From Cladocopium goreaui (lineage: Eukaryota; Sar; Dinophyceae; Suessiales; Symbiodiniaceae), in contig CAMXCT020001028.1 in NCBI GenBank assembly GCA_947184155.2, positions 1 to 64,000 of the forward strand: a DNA stretch of 64,000 nucleotides, read 5' to 3'. Made by a program: the position numbers and the translations under genes. Below the pieces are notes generated by a model. That model did not search any database. It saw nothing but the letters and a program-made list of their open reading frames with translations, and was not told the origin of the DNA. Position 1 is the stretch's first letter. The number at the start of each line of letters is the position of its first letter. Below are positions 1 to 12,268 of the stretch, in pieces.

Positions 1-2945
1 TTTCTTACGATTATGTAGTTTTTCAATATTTTTTGATCAGTCAATTTAAGTCATCCTTGGTCCACATTTGTACCTCTATGTCCAACTAGCTCTCATTTGG
101 ACATCACCATGTTGGTATATGTTGGTGACAAGCTTGGCTCCAAAGCAAGGGCAAGGATTGTGAACTCAAGACCTTTGGCAACTGGGTCACCAAACTTTGC
201 ATCCGTTGGTAATAGGTGCCGCCACGCAGAGTCCTGTGCGGCAAATGACATCCGAACATCGTTCGAAAGACAGCTTGCCGGGGAAAAATGAAACACATTG
301 ATACACAGCATACCACAGCAACGCCTCATGCTTCACACGAATCCATTTCCGTGATCCAAACCACCTCCGTTGTCAGGCTCGAGGAATGTCGCCGTGGAAG
401 ATATGTCAAGGAAGACCTGACTGGAGTTGGTTGCATATATTGGCAGGACACCAACGACACCGATGTGCATGCTGAAATGCGACTACAGAGCAAGATAGAT
501 CATGACATGACAGATCAAGATCAAAAACAGCTGAAAATATAAAGCAAAACATCAAGTGGATTGAGCGGACAAGCTTATCCATGAATCACTTTAGTCACTT
601 TGAGCAGGTTAGCAGTCATCAGTGCATCGGTTCTGGGTCTCTGACTTCGATTGGTTGCATTGATGTTTGATCCCAGTTTCCAGAATTGTTCAGTCATCTT
701 GCCAAAATTTGCAGATCCAAATGCGTTCCAAATCACCCAAGTAATTACGAGATAGTACAAGTACTTTCCCGAGTACTTTCCCCAGTACTTTCCCGAGTAC
801 TTTCCTTGGGTGTGCCATGGTGTACCCTCTGGTGGCCCCCAGCCATCTCGCCAGGCGGAGCATCGCCGCAAGCCATGGCCACCAGCCTGGACCTGGACCC
901 TCTGCACCCGCCGCTTGACTTTGCATAGTCTTCTGCTGGGCTTTCAAGGCCCCCTCCGTTCATCTTGTTTTGCTATGCTTCTAGCTCAACAGACCCCTGC
1001 ATGACATGTCTTGGCAGTGAATGGTGCAACATGATGCAACATATGAGTGGCGGACAAAATTACTTACTATTCGCAATGGACATGGCCAAAGTGAGTGGTC
1101 CCCTATAGGTTGTGAAGGTTTTTACACAAATTTGAACATCCCAAGTCCACTCCCTACTACTTTAGTTTTCCGCTAATTGTCGGTTACTCATATATGACAC
1201 CAGGCATACATAGGCACGTTTTGGCAATGGCCTTGCCAGCTCCAGCCAGGCAAGGCAAAAACATTCGTAAGGATTCAGATTTCGCATGCACAGCCATGCC
1301 AACTGTGCAGTCCCGGACAGTCCCTTACAGAAGTATAACATGCCTTTGAACTAAGAAAGGGATGTGTGAGGAATTGTAAGGGCATTTCTTACTTTGACAA
1401 CAATGATGGGGATGATATACAGGAGGCGATGCAGGAAGTAGTGGGGAATCTCGCCAACACGTGAAACGCTGACAGAGCAATCTTTGGATGTCTGAGCGAG
1501 CTTCTTTGGTGATCATCTGGTTGATGTGCACTGACTATCGCTCAGGGTGAAACAGCTGCTGCTCCAAGAGCCTGAACCGGTTCTTAAAAATGCAGTCAAC
1601 TTGGAGGCTCTGGCTTTTGGCAAATGCCTTCACCAGTCAGGACTCTTCGCGTAGCAGATATTCTACCAGAGCACCAGGAAAATAGTAGGGTCGACTTAAT
1701 TTGAACATGTTGTGTAGCTGACTAGAGGCCAGGAGAAGTCTTTGTGCCAAAAACACTTGGTGCACATAGCAATCATGCCCTTCATGATTGGTTTCAGCTC
1801 AGAGCTTTACATGACCTTCAAATTCTGGGTGCAGTTCCTGCGCTCCCCCAAACTAGGACATCCAGGATATCAAATAAGTTTAATTGTATAGTTATTAAAC
1901 ACACATATATATATATATATAATTATACGTATATATAAATATACATATAATTACATATAGATATATGTATGATTGTATATGTAGGAGTACATGTTATATT
2001 GGAAGGCCTCTAATCTCGAGTATCTTCCCGCACTTGGGAGCCTTTCCTTTGTCACCTGCTGGTCAGGTCCCCTGTGCAACTTGTACATTAGTACATTCGA
2101 CGGAAAGTTGGGACCTGGCGCCAGGGAGGCGGCGGGATGTGACGCTTTTTCCGTAGCCATCCGTAGGACAGGACAGGATGCTTTTCCATGTTACATCATG
2201 TTACATCTACATGGATATTCGTGGATACAATATGGATACAATATGGCATTAAGGTTTTGGTGTTTTCGAATGCTTTATGTAGCGACCTGAAAAAGAAAGG
2301 TCGTGATCATGGCCACGGGCAAACCACACCTCCACTTTGTGGAGACTTCTCGTCACCTGATCGCTCTGCGCTGAACAGGTTCCTTCTCGTGCCCATCATT
2401 TTGGTTTTCTTTTTGTCATTCGAGCTGCATTTGAAAATGAGCTCAAGTGCACTTCCCCAGGTTGCTTGATGTTGCTTGTACATACTACTAAGTTCGGATG
2501 TGCCACATTCCTTTCCACTCTGAAGCCCCATGACCTCCCACACAAACCAGTCACACATTTCCATTATTTTCCATGCACCCCCTACGTTTGCGGCGTGAAT
2601 CAGATCATCATCACACCCACAACGGTTCAAGTGCCTTCGGCCACCTGGGAAATTACCACCAGCCTTGGCCACGGCAGAAACATCTTTCCTACTTGGACAC
2701 CTAGAAACTCGCATTTCACTTTGTGCTCTTGCGTTTGGCCCGCCAAAACTGCTTCGGGCCTGTGTAGCACACAAATCAGCAGATGTTGCGCGTTCTATGT
2801 GCATCTGTATATGTATGTAACTAATTATAACACACACACACATTATATATATATATATATACACATTAAAAACGCATCCACGCATGTTTTTGCAATAATA
2901 TCAAAATATCCATATAATTCCATATGTATATATACCCTGAGAGTC
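1..2945. other. Non-coding stretch, no supported gene
   Basis: I see no convincing gene here. The segment holds a short tandem repeat at about 768-812 and an AT microsatellite at about 1903-1990. A minus-strand open stretch (2307-2885) has no recognisable domain. Open frames are short and overlap on both strands, as expected by chance. Confidence 0.5.
768..812. repeat. Short tandem repeat, about 12-bp unit
   Basis: Four copies of a unit close to GAGTACTTTCCC follow one another with single-base changes. It is a local minisatellite without visible function. Confidence 0.7.
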
Positions 2946-3906
2946 CAATGTTGATGTTTACCTACGCATTTCACTAATGTCGAAGTTTACCTACGCATTT
3001 GTGTAATGTCGATGTTTACTCATCAATGTCGATGTTTACCCTTGAGACATGATGTGCAGCAAATTTATCAACCTTTTGTACTGCTGCCGGATCTTTATCT
3101 TGGACGTGCTTTATTAGTCAAACTCATGCGATATCACTTTGAATCACATTTGACACAGAATTTCCCATAGGATGTTGTTTTGTTTTCACTCAACGATACA
3201 TATATGTTTGCATGAGAGCAGGTGTTTTGCCCTAGATGCCCCCAAACTCAATCTTGGAAACAAAAGACATCATGGGACAGCCGTTCTTGACAAGCAATTT
3301 GGATGCGGTTGGCATCCGGATGACCAGACTGGTTAAAAAAAAACAAGAAAAAACACAAAAACACATTATATTCTAGGGGTGGCTCTTTTCCTCGGGTAAA
3401 CATCGCATTTCACGGGTAAACACCGCATTTCACGGGTAAACACCGCATTTCACGCAAACTTCACGGGTACTTCACGCTATTTCACGCTCAAGAATCTAAA
3501 GATTTTGGGGGGTTTGTCTGGTTTTTCAGTGGCCACACCGAGTTACCGATTTTTTTGGACATTAATCTGGGGCATGAGCTTCTGGCAGTGGTATATGTCC
3601 AAACCGTTTAAGGTCCCATGTTTTGCCCGTGAACTCTGACAGTATATTTGCAAATAGGGTTCCTTGATTTGTTTCCTGTCCGTAAATTCAATACCTGTAG
3701 GATCTTGTAGGTTTCAAATTCAGTTCCAAGGGCCCTACATGCTGGGAAATTGGCATGATAAATACATGTATGATGATTTTGCACTTCATTGCGCTTCCAA
3801 GGTCCGTAGATTTCTGCACAGGGGTTAAACATCGACATTGGGAATGTCGATGTTTAACCAACCCAAACATCAACATTGTCCGCGTAGGAGGTAAACTTCA
3901 ACATTG
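2946..3906. mobile_element. MITE-like element with short inverted termini and repeated subterminal motif
   Basis: The left end reads CAATGTTGATGTTTAC. The right end is its inverse complement with one mismatch (3891-3906). Inside the left end the motif AATGTCGATGTTTACC recurs in diverged form near 2975, 3006 and 3026. Near 3397, 3419 and 3438 the inverted form GGGTAAACACCGCATTTCAC is repeated. There is no coding capacity. This arrangement fits a non-autonomous DNA element or foldback repeat, but I could not find a clear target-site duplication. Confidence 0.5.
3824..3858. repeat. Perfect 16-bp inverted repeat with 3-bp loop
   Basis: GTTAAACATCGACATT is followed by GGG and then by its exact inverse complement. 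It lies just inside the right end of the inverted-repeat element and uses the same motif as that element's subterminal repeats. Confidence 0.9.
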
Positions 3907-6332
3907 ACGCCCAGGGTATATATATCCCATTTCTGTCTCTCTCCCTCTCAACAAGTTCGAGAGAAGCTTGAGGTAAAGGAACCTCACGGAACCTCTCACC
4001 TCCATCCAAGTGATGTCAATATCTACTGATGGATCACCTGGATTCACTTGGAAACTCAACCCTTCAATCAAGTCCAGAAAGGTTGAAGCGTGGCACATTA
4101 CTAACAAGCACCTTGACGCTTAAACCCCAATTTCAGTCAACTTCATCCCTAAGGCCACTTACCGATCTTGCAGTAACAGTTTCCAAACGGCCTTGAAATC
4201 TGCTGGAGGCAGTGAGGCAACTGAGGCCACTGACTCCGAGGCTCTGCAAGCACGATTTGCTAGGTTTTGCATAGTATACCGCGCCAGCCTTCGTTGCATC
4301 ATTTGCAACGACTGCTGGGGACATGCTACGCAATGCTGTGCACAACCACTGCAGACTGTTGTGAGCAAAATGTTATCAAATCCCGATATATCCCGATATC
4401 AATTTGCTTTGAAACACAACGCCAAAAATTCAATCCATTCTTGCATCGGTATAGCATCTAAGAGTCTGGCCGCCACACTGCGCTTCCGAAAATCCTGCTC
4501 CGTCCTTGGCCGAACAAAATGCTCATGCTACAGATTTTCCAAGGATGGTAGCATCCTCCGGATGCATGGCTTCAGACTTGGCAAAGAATGATGCTCGGGG
4601 ACCCAGCGCGGTGTGCCGCAGTTGCAGATTGTCTGCCATCAGCCAATCCTTTGCCCTGTGCCATAGGAGCATTTAGGAGCACGGAAAAGCAAGAAGAACA
4701 CGGGAGTGGATATCCAATGATATCTACTGCACCACCTGGGTCTCAAATCACAGATGCTCACCATTACACCATTACTCACCAATCTCTTACGCGTTGACAG
4801 CGATCTGCCCCTTTCAACTGGCGTTGTCACTGCTGGCCTTCGCTGAGCCATAACAGAGTGGACCTGCAGCCACTGGGCATACCAAGACAGCATAGAGAGC
4901 AACAATTTTCACTTGTTGCAGGAGAAGGGATGGAAAAACTATGGAAAACCAATGGAAAACCAATAATTATGAGCTTATGGGCTTCATTGATTCGATGATT
5001 CAAGCAGTTGGCTATTTCACTGACATTTCCAAGTGCCTTTGATTGCAGGAACTAGCTTGTCATGACCTTCATGATTTATGTTGGCATGAGTATGCTTAAC
5101 TTGTCAACTCGCGTCGACTCACCATCTACTATAGGTACTAGTACGAGTATCTTAATGTATCTCTGTATCTTAATACAGTACTTAGGTGCTCACCGCTGAA
5201 CAGCTCAGCAATTCCACACAGTGCCAAAGAATGATGACTCGCGAGGCATGTCCACTGAATTCAAAGTGCTCGGTCCACAGTGAAGGCTTCACTCTTTGGT
5301 CAGCTAAACTCAGAGCATTCTGCCTCTTGACTGCAACATTTTGGCCAAATGGCACCACCATACGGATGTTGTGTGAGTCAGTCATTTACCATCTTCACTT
5401 ACAGTAACATGCAAGCTGCTCTGATGCTGATATCTGCACCTCTGTTCGAATGTCTGGCTCCACTGCCTCTGGCGGTCGCGACTCGAACCTTATGGCAAGA
5501 TGTGGTAAGAGCCCCAAGGTCTTTTGCCAACAATCCTTCACATGCGTCACGGACGTTCGATGTTAAATTATGTTCAATCATGTTATATCGCATGTTCAAT
5601 TCAGGTAGCTAGAGTATCCACACGAGTTTCACTTCATTTTTAAGCTACCACTGTTCATCCAGCCCACGAATTCATAATTATGCCGTGTCTGATTTCGGCC
5701 AGTGGTTCGTGTTGTGACTTCAGCGATCCAAGGCAATGTCCCCTTCGGCAGTGGCTTGATCCTTCGCACGTGCTCGCTGCCTCGGCAAAGAACCATCGAA
5801 ACAGCGTTTTTTCATATAGAAAACCGGTTCCCTCCTCAACAGACTCAGCCAAGCTAAAAGAAACAAGTCCTCGCAGTTCCTCCCCTATAGGCAGTACTCT
5901 CTCTCTCTCTCTGTGTCTCTTTATCTCTGTCTCTCCCCTCTCCCTCTCTCTCTAACCCTTTTTTGACTTCTGTTCTGGCAGATGTTGAGGGCAAAGGGCA
6001 AATCAAGCCTCAAGGCGTGCAAGGCCTACACATGTGCAGGTAAACACGCTAAGGGAGGCACTGCGCGGACTCGAGGATCTGTTCACAAGCCTTAGCCAAG
6101 CTGACGCACATCCTCAGAATGGGTGGTTTTCCACAGCATAAGATTCCAAAAATTAAACAAAGCACAACGGTCAGAGAGCAAGAGCATATGCATCGTAATC
6201 CATCTACTTATTGAGGCCCCTGCCAAACAGGCCGTGCTCTTTTAGCAAAAGGATCCTGGAGGGCCAGCTGGCAGCTCAGCACTCTAACATCCGGCCGTCA
6301 AATCAAGTAAAATGAATCAAAATGGTATGGTT
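3907..6332. other. Non-coding stretch, nothing recognised
   Basis: Open frames are short and on both strands. A pyrimidine-rich CT run lies at about 5900-5952. I see no domain, RNA gene or transposon end here. Confidence 0.5.
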
Positions 6333-9300
6333 CTACCAAGATTGCCCACAATTTTGCGATGAGAACCTGGTGACCGAGTGCATCCGAGTAATCACTATCC
6401 ATCGCAACTTTAGGCCAGTTCTACGAAGCCAGAGCAACCCAAGCCCGTCATAATTAGGGAGCCATGCAGTATCTTCCAAGAAGTATAAGAGACATTTAAT
6501 TTCACTTTGCGCATGCACTCTCAGAACATGTGGTGCGAGATGTAAATCATGAAGGAACAAACACGATTGCAACCAAACGGGAGGTATCAGCTGCATGTGG
6601 GTCTCCGCGCGCAAATGCGGTGTAAATGACCGGCCTCGTGTTGCACTGACTGACATATGACACTCCCACATTGTGGCACCACCAATGTAGTAAATGATAG
6701 TATATGAACTTATACCATTTTAATCCATTTTATGCGATTGAGCACAGGCTTACTCCCTAGAAGGGCGTCAAGTCAAATATGAGGCTTGCACAGGAATGGG
6801 CGCAATAATCCTCGGTGCGCTGGCAGTTGTGGCCAAAAAATACCGGCGTGAAATCTCCTCTGTTCATCACCCACATTGTTTCAATTGTTTCAAACGGACA
6901 TTTTATGAGCTATCTTCCACGATGGGTGCAAACAAATCAAAGTTTGCTTGGAGGACTTGGTTCAAAACTTTCTAAACTCTTGCTTGCAAAGTGGATTGCT
7001 AACTCCCTCCCAATCCCTGTGGATCTCTCCCCCTCATCCCCATCATCCCCAATGAATTGCCACAGCCCACTGCCACACCCCTTTCTCGTCTCACGCATTG
7101 GACATTTGCAGCTCATCTTTGTGCTGCGCTTTTGCCTGCGATGGAGAGCCCTTCTGCACTCGGAAAGAAACTGTACTTAAGCCCTTACAGGAGTCAACAT
7201 GACCTTGCTGCAATTGATTCAAGCAAAATATGCTTGGATCTGCCAGCATTTGAACATAGAACCCTGAGCATCATGCAGCGATTTGTCTTGAAAGCAGCAT
7301 TTTGATTTTGAAAAGCGGAAGCCATTTAGTTGAAGAGACTGAGTAGACATGACATAAATAAACAAGAAGCAGAATCCGAACAAATATCCGTGGAATAATA
7401 CCTCAATGAAAAATCCTGGAAGAATCCCATGCCCTGCCTGAAGAAATGCAAACGATGCTGCAATGGCGTAAAACACCAATGCTCCTTAGCATAGGACTCA
7501 ATGACTCAATGATGCATGCCTTGAACACAAAAAAGAATGCGTTTTTGGACATGATCATCTTATGCACACGCAATACGACACCACCAAGATCACTCATACA
7601 ACATCTCCGAAACACAAACGCAAACCATCGAACATCTGTACTAGATTTTGTCCTGTCAACATCTCACTCTTGCAGCTCGGTCGCCTATTGTGACCACATG
7701 ATAGCCCTTCACTAGCCTCAAAAAACAAGATTTTACAGGCTTGAGAATGGACAACTCTTGAGTACAACAATTTTGGCACTGGCGGAACATGCGGCAGGTC
7801 ATCCCACAAAGCGACCTATATGGAACAAAAAGAATAATTGTCTAAGAATCAAAAACCATGTAATCGTGACAAACATAATTTATAGCAGTAGAATACATCT
7901 ATCTCTCTCTCTCTATCTCTCTCCAACGCCCCCGAAGGTTCAGCTAAGGCTGAAGGCGAGCTGTTGGCCAAACAAAAGGAGCCACAACGAAGGACTGGGC
8001 TGTACAAACACATGCTAGGAATTGGAATACAGATACATTACCAAATTACACCGAACTAAACAATTTGCTCTGCAAATGGCAAATGGCTTTGCACTTTGCA
8101 TCAGGGGCATCATATAAAGCATTCTATTTAAAAAAAAAACATATCATATGTAGTGTCACATGAGATGAACAAAGATCGAAGCTTTGTCGCAAATTGAACC
8201 AAGATGCCCCAGGTGGTCGATCACCACTCCTCCCAGAAGAGGGATGAGCAGCTTTGCCAAATTTTGCCTCACAAGACATTCTGACTCTGACCACCAAAAA
8301 AAAATATGATTTGCATCATCTGTCGGATCTGTCGCATGGCACAATGATGCAATATGATGCAATAACAATCAATAACATGCATTTACCCCCTTGTAGCTGG
8401 TTGAAATCCGAGCTGCATGGCGAACTGGGTGGCACTCGCAAAGTGCTTGGCTTCTGGCACGCAGGACACAGCCTCTGTGCAAGTGGATTCTTGATGCAGG
8501 AAGAGGACATAAAACGCACAAAGATAAAAAATCATGAAAGGCACGGCACGAAGGGATACTGTATATATATAGTTTAAAAAAAAACAGCAAATGTCAGTAA
8601 TTTCGTTCAAATTCAGAAGCTCTGCGGGACACGCAATTTCCTGCCAAGGGTCAATGCCATTGATGGCAGCAGTAGGAGCTGCACCGAAGAGCAGCAAACC
8701 CAGGTTGGCCATGCCGTATAGCAATGGCGAACCACCTTTTGGCTCTCAAACATTCAATATCATTGCACATCAGAATCATATCATATAACATCATATCATA
8801 TCAATATATAATATCAATTATCAATGTGGGTTCACTAGGCCACCAAAAAAGTCAACTGTCAAATCTGTCAACTGTACCCAAGTGCAAATGCCCCTCTCAC
8901 GAAGCTCTGGCCTGCGAAAGGTAAACAGCACCCGCACAAGAGGCTGAGAATCGCGCAAACAGCCTGAGGGGTCTCAAGTCAAAGCGCTGTCAAAGATTCT
9001 TGCCCTAAAAAGGCGTACTTTGATGTACTTGTATGAAGTGCAGTATAGTTACTATACGGATGAGGTCGTATCATGCTGTATCTTGTCACGCTGGAGACGT
9101 CGACTTGTCATAGTCTAGCCATGCCTAGGCCTCGCCGCGATGGTTCATTCCATTTCAGCCAAGAGACGGTCATCCCATTGGCTTTGCGATAGTTTTGGTA
9201 TCCTCCCACACGGTTCAAATATGCAGCCTTGCAGCTTTCCAGTGGATGTCATGTCTGATTCGATCTGCTTCCAGCAGCCACGCTCTGGTATCATCGTTCT

Positions 9301-12268
9301 CTGACGTCTTATATATACGGTAACTACATTTAAATACCCTATGCTTCCAAAGGACATATCTGGTATAGTCGTTACGTGCTAGCCTATACCGGGGTTTTGG
9401 AGGCTATACCAGGATGTTTTCCTGTTATAGGCGAGCAGTTTTCCCAGTATAGGCTTTCATGAAATCCCTGTATAGGCGTTCATGATTTCCCTGTATAGGC
9501 GCTAAGCCCCTTGAGTCCATACGTATAGGCTGTGAACCATCCCCTGCGCAATCTAGATTGTATTTTGCAAGCTATTTCATTTGTGTGCGCGAACCCGACC
9601 TCGTGTTTGCTCATTGAAGCTGGGCACAAACAAACCGCCAAAAGTCAAAACAAACAGCCATCAAAAAAAACAAAAACGATTTCAGATTTTTTTGTGATCC
9701 CCGAATCCATGTCCCGGTATAGGCGTTCCACGTCCCACTATAGGCGTTCCACGTCCCAGCATGGGCGTTCCACGAGTTGTCCTCGGGTTGTCCTCGGCTC
9801 CCTGTGCTTTCAACATGTCATTTTTTTTCTTGCTGAAATTCTCTGAATCTTTCTGATATCCTGATTCAAACTCCCGAGCGCATGCTCGTTTCCAAGAAAA
9901 ATCTACATCGTTTTTTTTCTGCTGGGCATTTGTGGACAATCCAAAGGGGTCTTAGCATATCCTATTACTATTCGTTGGGCCAGTATCCTGGTATATCCTG
10001 GTATAACCCTTAGGCCACTCCCGGTATAGTCGTTCGTGGCTTCCTGGTATGTCCGAGGTGTTATCCTGGTATGTTCGAGCGAAACCCGGTATGTTCGAGC
10101 ATTCCCAGTATGTTCGAGGCTATACCAGATATGGTCGAGGAAGCATAGGGAATATACGGGTTTTTTAATATACGAACAGGTATTTTAGACTACCCCCGGA
10201 AAGATTTTCCTTGGCCCGCCCAGCCATTTAAGCATACGGAATACAATTCATTTAAACATAATACGGTAACTACATTTAAACATACGAACTGGTATTTCAT
10301 ACTACCTCCGGGGCCTCGCGGTCTGGCCCGCCCTCCACATATTTAAATGTTGTTACATGTTGTTACCGTATATATATATATATATATATACACCAGCAAG
10401 CTACTGATCCATGATGTTGTCTCTGTCAAGCCACTTAGTAGCCTCCAACTGTCGCAAGCATTCTTTACCTTCGTCCCCCCTGACATCATCTGCCGAAAGA
10501 CTCCAGATAGGATTCCACCGATAGGCCCAACTGTGATGACGAGACTGACCTGAGGAACAGCTCTGAGCAAAAGTCAGAAGGTTGCGAATAAAAATTGCCG
10601 GCTAATTATGTGAAGCATATTAATTATTACTATTACATACTACGAGTATTGCATACTATTACTACTTGTCATGTCAAGGCAGGATGATTCCAGTGCAGTA
10701 GCATGAATTGGCATGCTCACCACCAAGTCGCGGCTATGTAGATGGACCGCGGCGACCAATGGAAAACCGCGCCGAGGGCTTGGGTTATGAAGTATAACCT
10801 GAGTTCAGCTCGGCTCTTGGCAATGAGATGAAGCATGTTGAAGCATGTTGAAGCATGAAGCAAATTGGGACAGCCCCCTTCCGCAAGACCTACAAGCGAT
10901 CGAAGCCGTACTGAGAAAAACTGTCTTGCATTGTCTTGCATTGTCTTGCAGTCTTGCATCCTGGGAGCATGAACCCGACCGAACCGGATTGAAAACATCC
11001 AGCAGCCAGCGTGCACAGGAACAGCCCTGAGCCTTGGCTGGAAGCACGCGCACCCAATCACAGCTGCACTGATGGCCGGTCACAGTTGTCAGGGAATGAT
11101 TGCTGTTTCTTCATGTTTAAGGCATTCACGCATCAGCATCATCAGTTGTGCACAAAACCCTCACACCACGAGACCTCCAAGGGCCCGAAGCTCTTTTGGA
11201 ATGAATGACTTCCGGTCGCCTGGGAAATGCAAAACAAGTCTCCAAGATCAGGAATTAGCGGCGAGCACCGCTACTGGTAATTACAGCTTGTTCCAAATGA
11301 TTTTGGACAACGCTTTGCCCCAAAAAATGCCCTGGTCCTCTGTCCCCCTTTTTGGGCCTGATTGTTTCTCCTTTGCGTCTTCTTTCGCACCTGCTGCTTC
11401 TGACTGCTCGACCTCAAGAAGCACAAGAACTTCTACTGTACATTCACATTCTAAGTATTTCTGCATCATCCTGCGTTCATCCACCTTGCAAATAACATCA
11501 AATAACAAAGGGTCCCCCCACAAAATCTATCAAAATCTGGAGGTGCCAAGGTCTCTGTATGTCTTAATTACTGATCCTGAAGAGGGCCCAGACACCCGCA
11601 CCACGTCAGGGTCAAACCGGCTTCCCAACAGGCCGCAAGAGAACATCAGCAACGCTTCCAATAGATATAGAGTCTCCTAGGATGCAGCAGCGGGATTGAA
11701 ACTGTAAAAGAATACTGGTGAAAACATGTGAAAACAACAGGCCATAAATTGAACTGCATCGTGGTTTGCAACTCTCATATTGATCATATATGGCCGAAAC
11801 AAATCACCATGCCACCATCTTTAAACCTTTTCTTGCAACAAACCGTCATGATATGTGCAGCAAACCCAACATCTACCGACCAAGCGAACACATCAAGTCG
11901 AGACTCCCAAGTGGCAATCCCCGTGGCACGGGCCAAGCCGCCAATCACCTTGAGCAACATATGATCCAAACCAAGTGCAAAATGTATGAAACTGTAGTGT
12001 AGCAGTAACAAAATCACACAGTGTCAAATAATATTTATATCAATTCAAATATTTCTAATATAATATTCGATCTGTGACAGGCCGAAGAGAAATGAGATTC
12101 TGCAATGACACAATGAAGTGTCACATCAACAACCAGGTGGGGCCAACAATTAAGCATCTCATCAAGGAAATTCAGGCTCAGGAAGCCACATAGCCGCTTA
12201 CAATTCCTGTCAGCAGCATTGCATTGATTCCGGCCATCCACAGCGTTCGCTTGTCAGTGGGCCCATAC
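6333..12268 (-). CDS. Exons of a possible multi-pass membrane (transporter-like) protein
   Basis: Several minus-strand segments read like exons of one membrane protein. The best are 12202-12268, with an AG|G acceptor and GTAAGC donor, containing TLWMAGINAMLLTGI; 11877-11948, exactly 24 codons and ending at GTAGAT; and one ending at 10469 with donor GTAAAG, containing VGPIGGILSGVF. Weaker segments lie near 8170-8285 (LLIPLLGGVVIDHLG), 8590-8724 (ANLGLLLFGAAP), 7400-7500 (VFYAIAASFAFL) and 6333-6590. The glycine-rich transmembrane segments and the GGxxxDxxG pattern recall major facilitator transporters, but no diagnostic signature is complete. Exon joining was not resolved, and more than one gene is possible. 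A foldback element (9337-10150) sits between the exons, in what would be an intron. Confidence 0.33.
9337..10150. mobile_element. Foldback/MITE-like element with about 38-bp imperfect inverted termini
   Basis: The left end begins CCCTATGCTTCC and continues to ATATCTGGTATAG. The right end is the inverse complement of the same blocks with a 6-bp mismatched spacer. AATA flanks both ends (9333-9336 and 10151-10154), compatible with a 4-bp target duplication, though AT-rich context makes chance likely. The interior carries many diverged copies of a GTATAGGCGTTC-like motif on the left, and of GGTATGTTCGAG on the right. No coding capacity is seen. A TACGGTAACTACATTTAAA sequence recurs outside both ends (9316 and 10263). 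Confidence 0.55.

Noticed and set aside
2151-2160. Dinoflagellate spliced-leader relic
   Set aside because: Only CCGTAGCCAT (10 bases) matches; the rest of the 22-nt leader is absent.
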